A stretch of DNA of 64,000 nucleotides, from NCBI GenBank assembly GCA_947493215.1, contig CANLQE010000001.1:1923404-1987403 (forward strand), read 5' to 3'. Origin of the DNA: an uncultured Sphingomonadaceae bacterium. Its GTDB lineage: Bacteria > Pseudomonadota > Alphaproteobacteria > Sphingomonadales > Sphingomonadaceae. Positions 56,867 to 64,000 of this stretch are shown piece by piece; the stretch's first letter is position 1; each line of letters starts with the position of its first letter. The notes below the pieces were generated by a model. That model made no database searches. It had not been told where the DNA came from and was given only the letters and a program-made list of their open reading frames with translations. A program made the position numbers and the translations under genes.

Positions 56867-57876
56867 ACATGATTGATGCCATTAATAGTGGCTTGGACAA
56901 TATGATGGCGCGTGATGAAGATGTCGTCGTCTTAGGCGAAGATGTCGGCTATTTCGGTGGGGTTTTTAGAGCAACCGCTGGCCTTCAGGAGAAGCATGGC
57001 AAGACGCGTTGCTTTGACACGCCGATTAGCGAATGTGGTATCATCGGCGTGGCGGTTGGCATGGCGGCCTATGGTATGCGGCCCGTGCCTGAGATCCAAT
57101 TTGCCGATTATATCTATCCGGGTCTGGATCAGTTGGTGTCGGAAGCGGCGCGTTTGCGCTATCGGTCGGCTGCGGAGTTTACTAGCGCTATCACGGTGCG
57201 GTCTCCCTTCGGCGGGGGCATCTTTGGCGGTCAGACACATAGTCAGTCGCCTGAAAGCATGTTCACGCATGTTTGCGGTTTGAAAACGGTGATCCCGTCT
57301 ACGCCTTATGATGCCAAGGGCCTTTTGATCTCAGCGATTGAAGATAATGATCCGGTGATGTTCTTTGAACCCAAGCGGATATATAATGGACCGTTCAGCG
57401 GCTATTATGACAAACCGGTAGAGCCCTGGTCGAAGTTTGAAGCCTCCGAAGTCCCTGAGGACTATTATAAGATACCGCTCGGTAAGGCGAATATCGTGCG
57501 CGCTGGCGAAGCGGTCACCATTTTGACGTACGGAACGATGGTGCATGTCGCCAAAGCGGTGGTAGAAGAACATGGCGTGGATGCCGAAGTGATCGATTTA
57601 CGAACGCTGGTGCCGTTGGACATTGAGACGATCGAAGAGTCGGTCAAGAAGACCGGTCGCTGCTTGATCATTCATGAGGCAACCCGGACGAGTGGTTTTG
57701 GTGCTGAGCTTTCGGCTTTGGTTCAGGAGCGGTGCTTCTATCATCTCGAAGCGCCGATTGAGCGGGTCACCGGATTTGATACGCCTTACCCTCATTCGCT
57801 GGAATGGGCTTACTTCCCAGGGCCGGTTCGGATTGGTGAGGCTTTAGATAAGATAGTCGGGGAGCTGACATCATGA
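56854..57876 (+). CDS. bkdB: Branched-chain 2-oxoacid dehydrogenase E1 beta subunit
   Basis: 340 residues from ATG 56854 ('cgggaaatcaa' upstream). Transketolase-like pyrimidine domain with 'VVVLGEDVGYFGGVFRAT' and 'DTPISECGIIGVAVGMAAYG', followed by the C-terminal domain 'LRTLVPLDIETI'. Partners with E1alpha. The frame is open 17 codons farther upstream inside the E1alpha gene. Confidence 0.93.
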   Translation: MAVMNMIDAINSGLDNMMARDEDVVVLGEDVGYFGGVFRATAGLQEKHGKTRCFDTPISECGIIGVAVGMAAYGMRPVPEIQFADYIYPGLDQLVSEAARLRYRSAAEFTSAITVRSPFGGGIFGGQTHSQSPESMFTHVCGLKTVIPSTPYDAKGLLISAIEDNDPVMFFEPKRIYNGPFSGYYDKPVEPWSKFEASEVPEDYYKIPLGKANIVRAGEAVTILTYGTMVHVAKAVVEEHGVDAEVIDLRTLVPLDIETIEESVKKTGRCLIIHEATRTSGFGAELSALVQERCFYHLEAPIERVTGFDTPYPHSLEWAYFPGPVRIGEALDKIVGELTS

Positions 57877-59183
57877 GCATATACACTTTCAACCTGCCAG
57901 ACATTGGCGAAGGCATTGCCGAGGCAGAGATTGTCGCATGGCATGTGAAGGTTGGTGATCGGGTCGAGGAAGATGATCAGATTGCTGATATGATGACCGA
58001 CAAAGCGACTGTTGAAATGGAAGCGCCAGTGACCGGAACGGTGATTGCTGTTGCGGGTGAAGAGGGTGACATTATCGCGATCGGATCTATGCTGGTACAG
58101 ATAGAGTCTGAAGGTGACGAAAGCGCCGTGGAAAGCGAAAAGTCAGAGGCTGGTACAACCACTGTTGAGAGCGATAATGACGTCGTGACGTCGGTCCAAG
58201 ATACTGATATAAAAGAAGATAATGCGGTATCCTCGGCCTCTCCCGTTCCTCCGCCGAAAACGCTCGAAGTTGACGTTGTAACCCCCGAAACTGACGTCAT
58301 GGCAGCAGAAAATGCGCCATCGACGAAGGTTCTCGCCACCCCCGCCGTGCGTAAGCGCGCTGCCGACCTGGGTGTCGATCTGGGCCTTGTGAAAGCCCAG
58401 GGCGAGCATATTCGCCACAGCGATCTCGATACCTATCTCAGCTATGGCAGCGGGCAGGGCTATCGACCCTCGGGCGCCTCCGAGAAGCGTGATGACGAGA
58501 CGATCAAGGTCATCGGTATGCGCCGTAAGATCGCTCAGAACATGGCAGAATCAAAACGCCATATTCCGCATTTTTCTTATGTCGATGAGATCGATATGAC
58601 GGCTGTGGAAGACATGCGCGCGGACCTCAATGCCAATCGCGGCGACCGTCCAAAGATCACCATGTTGCCTTTGATGATCGTTGCGATCTGCAAATCATTG
58701 CCGCAATATCCGATGCTAAACGCGACCTATGACGACGAGGCAGGCCTTGTGACGCGTCATGGCGCTGTCCACCTGGGCATGGCCACACAGACCGATCAAG
58801 GTCTTATGGTGCCTGTTATACGGGACGCACAGGACAAGAATATATGGCAATTGGCTGCTGATATTGGCCGTTTATCGGCTGCTGCGCGCGATGGCAGTGC
58901 AAAACCGGAGGAATTGTCCGGATCTACGCTGACATTGACGTCTCTGGGGCCTTTGGGCGGCATAGCGACGACGCCGGTTATTCAGCGCCCTCAGGTCGCG
59001 ATTATCGGGCCTAATAAGATCGTCGAGCGCCCCATGATCATTGACGGCGAGATTCAGGCGCGCAAGCTCATGAATCTGTCGATCTCGTGTGATCACAGGG
59101 TCGTGGACGGCTATGATGCCGCCAGTTATGTGCAAGCGCTCAAGCATTTGCTTGAGACACCTGTATTGTTGTTCGCTGATTGA
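57873..59183 (+). CDS. bkdC: Branched-chain 2-oxoacid dehydrogenase E2 (dihydrolipoyl acyltransferase)
   Basis: 436 residues. One lipoyl domain with Lys44 ('MTDKATVEM'), an acidic, Ser/Val-rich linker (about 75-150), a peripheral subunit-binding domain ('LATPAVRKRAADLGVDL', about 150-185), and a catalytic domain ending with 'CDHRVVDGYDAA'. Accepts the acyl group from E1 and passes it to CoA. Overlaps the E1beta stop by 4 bases. The E3 (lipoamide dehydrogenase) gene is not in this window. Confidence 0.94.
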   Translation: MSIYTFNLPDIGEGIAEAEIVAWHVKVGDRVEEDDQIADMMTDKATVEMEAPVTGTVIAVAGEEGDIIAIGSMLVQIESEGDESAVESEKSEAGTTTVESDNDVVTSVQDTDIKEDNAVSSASPVPPPKTLEVDVVTPETDVMAAENAPSTKVLATPAVRKRAADLGVDLGLVKAQGEHIRHSDLDTYLSYGSGQGYRPSGASEKRDDETIKVIGMRRKIAQNMAESKRHIPHFSYVDEIDMTAVEDMRADLNANRGDRPKITMLPLMIVAICKSLPQYPMLNATYDDEAGLVTRHGAVHLGMATQTDQGLMVPVIRDAQDKNIWQLAADIGRLSAAARDGSAKPEELSGSTLTLTSLGPLGGIATTPVIQRPQVAIIGPNKIVERPMIIDGEIQARKLMNLSISCDHRVVDGYDAASYVQALKHLLETPVLLFAD

Positions 59184-59344
59184 TCCCAAGGTCTTGGACT
59201 CCAAGGCTTTGAACCATAGCGCGGCACGCTCAGTAAAGCTGTCACCCCCCAAAGGTTCCGGCCCTGCTAAGACTTGGTGCTGATCCGATCAGCTTGATTA
59301 TTCGCGCGCCTGAAAGGCAGCGAACTTGCGACACAGCTAACGCC

Positions 59345-62300
59345 CTAGAACCCCAAATTCCCGAGTGTTTGCTGGTCAAATTTCAGGCGGAAGGTGATGA
59401 AGGGCCCATCTCTGGTATAGCGGCTTTCTTCAAAGTCGCGGTCTTCAAAACCCACCACATTATAGCCGAGCGAGATATAGCCATTTTTAAACGGCGTGAT
59501 CCCGACACTCGGTCCCCCGCTATAGGCAATCGTATCAAAATCCGTACCTATTCGCGCAGTCGCCTGTCCGCCGATATCAATGGTGTCGGAAAGATCGAAC
59601 TTGACGTCCGCTCCGATCACATTGCTCCAGCCTTCGACATCATCTTCACCAAATTTATCGAAAACATAGCGGCTTCCCCAAAAGAAACTATATTCTCCGG
59701 CTTCGGTAAAGATGCCATCATCCGCGTCAATCGGCGTATAATTGACACTTAAACTATTGATAATTCTACGGGAAGTAACGTCCCCGTTGACAAGAAGTGG
59801 CGCGCCGCCAATCGGTCCGGAGGTGCCGGCGACAGCATTGCGGACTTTGTCTTCCCGAAACTCCAGTTTTTCCAGCCAGGACCACTGGCTATCTGCCGGG
59901 CGATACGCCCAGCTGGCTTCCGCCTCGATCACTTGCGTGCTGGTGCCGGTTTCATCTTCCGCGTGGAAGATGCTGCCCAGCGCGCCTAAAGAACTGCCTT
60001 CGCCGATTTGTTTCAATACAGCAGACGTAAAGCCATAACGCTCACTCAAGTCCCCATCGCGATATTCGGCGCGGGATACCCAGCTCCAGTCATCGTTTCT
60101 GAAGGTTGCGCCAGCGGTGACCGCCACGAAATCTTCCGTCAACGAGCCATCATTGCCAAGGAAACCACCCGAAGCGACCGGTTGTTGATCATTAATCACA
60201 TCGCTGCGGTCAAAACCCCCCAAGGTTTCGTTGCCGTCCAGTGAGAAATCAATCGTCCACTTGTCGTCGAGCGGAATGCTTTGCGTCAGGCCATAAGCCG
60301 CAAAGGTGCGCGGGCCAAATTCGGTGATTTCCTGTTGATTGGCGCTGACAACGGCGCGGGCGCCGTCCCATGGAGCCACGTCAACACCAATACGCGCCGT
60401 GCGCGCATCAATATTCTCGCCATCGGCAATTTCATAGGTGCCGACGATCTTAATATCATTGGTGATCGCATAGCGCGCGGTAAAGCTGTGGCGCGCAGGG
60501 AAGTCTATGCTCTCATCCTGTCCGCCCAATGCGAATTCGGTTTGCGCGTCCAATTCCAACTTGCCATCAAATAATTTCTGCGTTGCACCGAGACGCGCCA
60601 AAGTAGAGCGATTGACGCTGCCGTCGGATAATCTGTCCTCGGCATGGACCACGCCAGCGCGCAACGCTGTATTTTCGCTGCGATATTCGAGTTCCGCTGT
60701 TCCAGAACGCCGCCGCGCATTGGTGGTCAGGAAATTCTCCTGGTAACCGCCAGCAGCCAATGACAATTTATCACTGAGCCGGACCCGCGTATCGATACCG
60801 AATTTACGTGTACCGCTTTCCGCAGCGTTCAGCTGACCGAGGCCAAAACCAGCGGATTGCTGGCGAACATAGGCGAGCACGTCGAATTTTGAACCATGAT
60901 GTTCGGCCTCAACCAACCATGCGACCGCGCTGTCAGACCCGCGCGGTTCGCCGTTCAGCACATCGGCGGTTTTATCTTCGCTATCGCTGGAAGCGACTTC
61001 TGCGCGGAATTCGGTCTTCAGATTAGGGCGATAGCGGACATCCACGCCCAACAGGTCGCTTTTCACGCTTTCATTCTCATCATGAATGGCGGTTGCGCCG
61101 ATTTTGAATTTTTGATCTTTCGACTGATAGGTCAAACGGCCACCGGCGTTCAGATCGCGGCCGCCGACGCCCAATACTTCATATTCAGCGATGATGAACT
61201 GCGGATCAAGACCGCTGCTGCGGCTGAGAATAGGTTCGCGGAAATGCAATGTACCAGCGAGATAATCGATATCATAATCGATATGACGCGTTAGTTCTTT
61301 GCGCTCGACAATCCGATCAGAGCGCAGACGATCACGGGTTTCCAGCGTGATCCGCTCGCTATTTGCGATAATGTCACGGGTCGAGAGAGCATAAGGACCG
61401 GAAAGGCCGTTGCCCTGAATTTCTTCGCGGCGAAAACGATTGGCGGCGTCGGCACCAAAGGCGAGAGCGCTGACTTGATCATTGCGATATTCCGCTTTCA
61501 CGCCGTTGAATGCGCGTTGATAGCGGGCGAGCTCAGGCTCATTAATGCCGGTCTCATAGTCGCCAAATAGCGCGTAAAACTGGGGACGTTCCAGTTTCAG
61601 GTATAGACGGCGTACGGATGCCGCGTCGTAACGTTGCTCGGAACGATCAGCATAAACCGTGTAATAGCGGCGCGGATCGATAATTCCGGCAAAGCGGGTC
61701 TCGTCTTCTTCCTTGTCCGTGTCATAGGACAGCGTCATCAACCATTTTCCCGTGACACGGCCTTTTGCGTAAAGAGCGACACGGCCGTCCAGATTGATAT
61801 TATCATCATCCTCGGTCAAATCTTCCAGACGCTCGTCGAGGGTGTTGAAACCCACGGTTCCTGCGGCAAAACCAACAACCGTCCATGGACGATTGCCCGG
61901 ATCAAGCCATGTTTCGATACGCTGTTCGCGGGATACTTCACCATCGCGAAACGGGAAAGTGACGCTGACCGAGCCTGAAGCGGTTGTCGGTGCTAATTCG
62001 ATGTAAGCAATGCCTTCGTCGCCTTCTACGCGCCACACAGGGGCACCGCGTTCGAGACCGGACAGCTGGTTCGCCTGTTGTGCATCCACTTCAATGGCGG
62101 GCGCATAAGGGGCAGGGACGCTGAAATCACCGGTTGCACCGTGATGGGCCGGTTTGCCGTCCCGATCGGTCAGACGCACAGCCAAAACAGGACGTGTTAC
62201 GCCGTCAGCGACCAATATCGAGCGATCTTTCAGCAATTCCGCGTTGAGCGGGCTGGCAGAATAATGGACGTCGCGGGTCAATTCTTCGACCAGCTTCCCA

Positions 62301-64000
62301 TTTTTGTTCAAAACCCGGGCCACAAGCGTGTTTTTACGGGATTTGATATCCAGACCGCGCCACAAGCTGACTTGAACCGAACCGGTTGCGCTTTTTTCCT
62401 TACCGTCAAACGACAGCGGGTTCACCGCTTCGCCGTTTAGGGTGAGTTCAACCCGTTGGCCCTTGCCGTGCTTAACAGCAACCCGCAGCGACTTAACGCG
62501 AGGGTTATAGCCGGTTTCCGGGAAAACCCATCCAATGCCGGGTGCTTGTCCAGCAAGCCAGTTACGCTCGGCGCCGGCAGCCTCTGGATCCGAGAGGATT
62601 TCAGGTTTTTGATAGGTTTCAATAGCTTGTACTTCCCGTGCAGCCACTTTGTGACCGCGGAAATCTGCGCGTTTCAGAGCGCCGCCACGGCCTTCAACAA
62701 AGCGAGAAATGTCGCTGCCGGCCGCGCGGGTGTTCTGCGCGCAGTTAATCGGGGCCATATCCGCCGGGAAAGTCGATGGATCGACCTGTACAACGTGCAA
62801 GCCGGGCTTAATGCCTTCAAAATGATAGCGGCCGTCGTCGTCGGTAATGGTGTAGGTTCCGTCCTGCAGCATGACCCGAATGCCACCAATTCCGTTGGCT
62901 TCACGCGGATCGACGCTGCATCCGCCGTCGGTAATGCGGCCAATAATCGTAAATCTTTCGGAAATGCCGTCGCGCTCGATGCGGACGGGCGCACTGGTGA
63001 CGAGGCTTTGCGCGCCGCGATCGTCGCGGGCCTGGGCCGTGTTAATCGCATCGCCGGGCTGAGCGTCCTGACGGACTTCAGCCAAATAGGTCAGTAATCC
63101 GCTGCCCGCAGCGGGCAGAGCGGGGACGGTGACAGAGAAATTCTGTCCGTTGGGCTGCACAACAGGCGTTACGAGAGTACCATTATAGCGAACAGTATCA
63201 ATGCGCAGGCGCATCGCGTTCGGCAATTGGTCCTCAATCGTAATCGCACCGGTGGTGCGCAGGGGATCGCTATTCTGGACGGTAACCCGATATTGAATAG
63301 CATCACCCGGCACGGCAATCGCGGTGGATGCCTCTTTGGTGATGGTTATCGGAACGCCGGGCCGGTCCAGCGGAACATCGACGCGCACTGGGGCCGGGTC
63401 ACTCAGCGTTATGATACCGCCGTAGGAACCGTCCACGATTGTGAATGGCAGTCCGTCAGTGCGCTGAAAGCCTGCTAACGACTCCGGTGTTGCCGTCGAC
63501 GGCGCTGTATAGGGCGCTGGGGGCTCTATCAGCAGCCGATATTGCCCCGGACGGGCAAAGGGGAAGCGATAGAAGCCTTCGGTGAAATTATACACATTGC
63601 CGCCGCTGTCCGTTACAGATCCGCCGGAAATCACTGTGCTGGGGAACACAGAAACGCCGTCATCACCGAAAACTTCTGCTGGCAGGCCCGTGGCAACGTC
63701 TATGAGCGTTACCCGTGTACCATCAACAGGGGCGCCATCGCCGCTGTCAAAGGTTTCACCAAAGGGATCGATCAAAATCCCTATTTCGACTGTGCCAATG
63801 GCACTACCGCTGACTTCATCAATACCGACGTTGAGCTGATCGCCAGGCTGCACGGACAGGACGCAATCGCCCTGAACCGGCGCAGGCGGTATCGCTGCGG
63901 TATTGATCATGCCAACGAAACGGCCGCTATTTGCTTCAGTTTCGACGATATTGATCGTCTCACGGTCGCCAGATGGCGTGGTGAGGACAATATCGAAACT
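59345..64000 (-). CDS. Giant DUF11/SdrD-B-like outer-membrane protein, C-terminal part
   Basis: Partial: the frame stays open to the right edge of the window, so the N-terminus is missing and more than 1550 residues are seen. Near the visible start are Ig-like repeats, including a DUF11 domain ('ITITKEASTAIAVPGDAIQYRVTVQNSDP') and an SdrD-B-like carboxypeptidase-regulatory fold ('RITDGGCSVDPREANGIGGIRVMLQDGTYTITDDDGRYHFEGIKPG' region). The rest is beta-rich and resembles an outer-membrane barrel, ending in aromatic Phe ('LGNLGF'). Likely a surface or adhesion-type protein; function unknown. It runs convergent with the bkd operon. Confidence 0.75.
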   Translation of the reverse strand, partial: SFDIVLTTPSGDRETINIVETEANSGRFVGMINTAAIPPAPVQGDCVLSVQPGDQLNVGIDEVSGSAIGTVEIGILIDPFGETFDSGDGAPVDGTRVTLIDVATGLPAEVFGDDGVSVFPSTVISGGSVTDSGGNVYNFTEGFYRFPFARPGQYRLLIEPPAPYTAPSTATPESLAGFQRTDGLPFTIVDGSYGGIITLSDPAPVRVDVPLDRPGVPITITKEASTAIAVPGDAIQYRVTVQNSDPLRTTGAITIEDQLPNAMRLRIDTVRYNGTLVTPVVQPNGQNFSVTVPALPAAGSGLLTYLAEVRQDAQPGDAINTAQARDDRGAQSLVTSAPVRIERDGISERFTIIGRITDGGCSVDPREANGIGGIRVMLQDGTYTITDDDGRYHFEGIKPGLHVVQVDPSTFPADMAPINCAQNTRAAGSDISRFVEGRGGALKRADFRGHKVAAREVQAIETYQKPEILSDPEAAGAERNWLAGQAPGIGWVFPETGYNPRVKSLRVAVKHGKGQRVELTLNGEAVNPLSFDGKEKSATGSVQVSLWRGLDIKSRKNTLVARVLNKNGKLVEELTRDVHYSASPLNAELLKDRSILVADGVTRPVLAVRLTDRDGKPAHHGATGDFSVPAPYAPAIEVDAQQANQLSGLERGAPVWRVEGDEGIAYIELAPTTASGSVSVTFPFRDGEVSREQRIETWLDPGNRPWTVVGFAAGTVGFNTLDERLEDLTEDDDNINLDGRVALYAKGRVTGKWLMTLSYDTDKEEDETRFAGIIDPRRYYTVYADRSEQRYDAASVRRLYLKLERPQFYALFGDYETGINEPELARYQRAFNGVKAEYRNDQVSALAFGADAANRFRREEIQGNGLSGPYALSTRDIIANSERITLETRDRLRSDRIVERKELTRHIDYDIDYLAGTLHFREPILSRSSGLDPQFIIAEYEVLGVGGRDLNAGGRLTYQSKDQKFKIGATAIHDENESVKSDLLGVDVRYRPNLKTEFRAEVASSDSEDKTADVLNGEPRGSDSAVAWLVEAEHHGSKFDVLAYVRQQSAGFGLGQLNAAESGTRKFGIDTRVRLSDKLSLAAGGYQENFLTTNARRRSGTAELEYRSENTALRAGVVHAEDRLSDGSVNRSTLARLGATQKLFDGKLELDAQTEFALGGQDESIDFPARHSFTARYAITNDIKIVGTYEIADGENIDARTARIGVDVAPWDGARAVVSANQQEITEFGPRTFAAYGLTQSIPLDDKWTIDFSLDGNETLGGFDRSDVINDQQPVASGGFLGNDGSLTEDFVAVTAGATFRNDDWSWVSRAEYRDGDLSERYGFTSAVLKQIGEGSSLGALGSIFHAEDETGTSTQVIEAEASWAYRPADSQWSWLEKLEFREDKVRNAVAGTSGPIGGAPLLVNGDVTSRRIINSLSVNYTPIDADDGIFTEAGEYSFFWGSRYVFDKFGEDDVEGWSNVIGADVKFDLSDTIDIGGQATARIGTDFDTIAYSGGPSVGITPFKNGYISLGYNVVGFEDRDFEESRYTRDGPFITFRLKFDQQTLGNLGF

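Overview
The window looks like the chromosome of an alphaproteobacterium of the order Sphingomonadales, probably a marine, moderate-GC Sphingorhabdus/Parasphingorhabdus-like organism. The genus is a guess. The order is supported by the run lapA-pyrF-trpF-trpB-trpA-accD-folC, an F0-only ATP synthase operon (atpI-B-E-F'-F, with the F1 genes elsewhere), GcrA (an alphaproteobacterial cell-cycle regulator), and the general protein style. Nearly all of it is dense chromosomal coding. I see no insertion sequence, prophage, integrase or CRISPR array.

Layout. 1-3 kb: the start of an RluB-type pseudouridine synthase (cut by the window edge), a DUF1223 thioredoxin-fold protein and an AmpG-like permease. 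3-10.6 kb (minus strand): purB and the lapA-pyrF-trpF-trpB-(72-aa membrane protein)-trpA-accD-folC operon. 10.7-14.8 kb: a 6-phosphofructokinase with mixed donor-specificity residues, a DoxX/NDH-2 fusion, and radC. 14.9-18.8 kb: ydbH-ynbE-ydbL (envelope lipid transport), closed by a clear terminator. 19-21.5 kb: the F0 ATP synthase operon. 21.6-27.8 kb: uvrC-recO, leuB, metZ, apaG and a LysR regulator. 27.8-33.3 kb: a serine hydrolase coupled to parE, gcrA, an ABC-2 permease and hspQ. 33.43 kb: tRNA-Ser(CGA).

33.7-43.9 kb is a one-directional neutral-lipid locus. It holds a HAD-phosphatase/PlsC fusion, PlsB, a wax-ester synthase/DGAT, a DUF3336-patatin lipase, a monoacylglycerol-lipase-like hydrolase, a membrane-anchored hydrolase and GpsA. 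Together they could make glycerol-3-phosphate, acylate it twice, remove the phosphate, form triacylglycerol or wax ester, and degrade it again. The two central synthetic proteins carry unusual basic tails.

44-49.9 kb is the most interesting part. A DSF (diffusible signal factor) synthase of the RpfF type faces, tail to tail, an RpfC-type membrane hybrid kinase. Upstream of the kinase in the same operon is a REC-PAS-GGDEF-EAL protein instead of the HD-GYP regulator RpfG of Xanthomonas. This combines the Xanthomonas phosphorelay with the Burkholderia RpfR-like PAS-GGDEF-EAL output, in an alphaproteobacterium. A small repeat cluster lies upstream of the synthase gene.

50.2-64 kb: a probable HTH protein of unknown role, thyA, a trypsin-like autotransporter with a terminator, the branched-chain 2-oxoacid dehydrogenase operon (E1alpha, E1beta, E2) behind a near-consensus promoter, and the C-terminal part of a very large DUF11-type outer-membrane protein that runs off the right edge.
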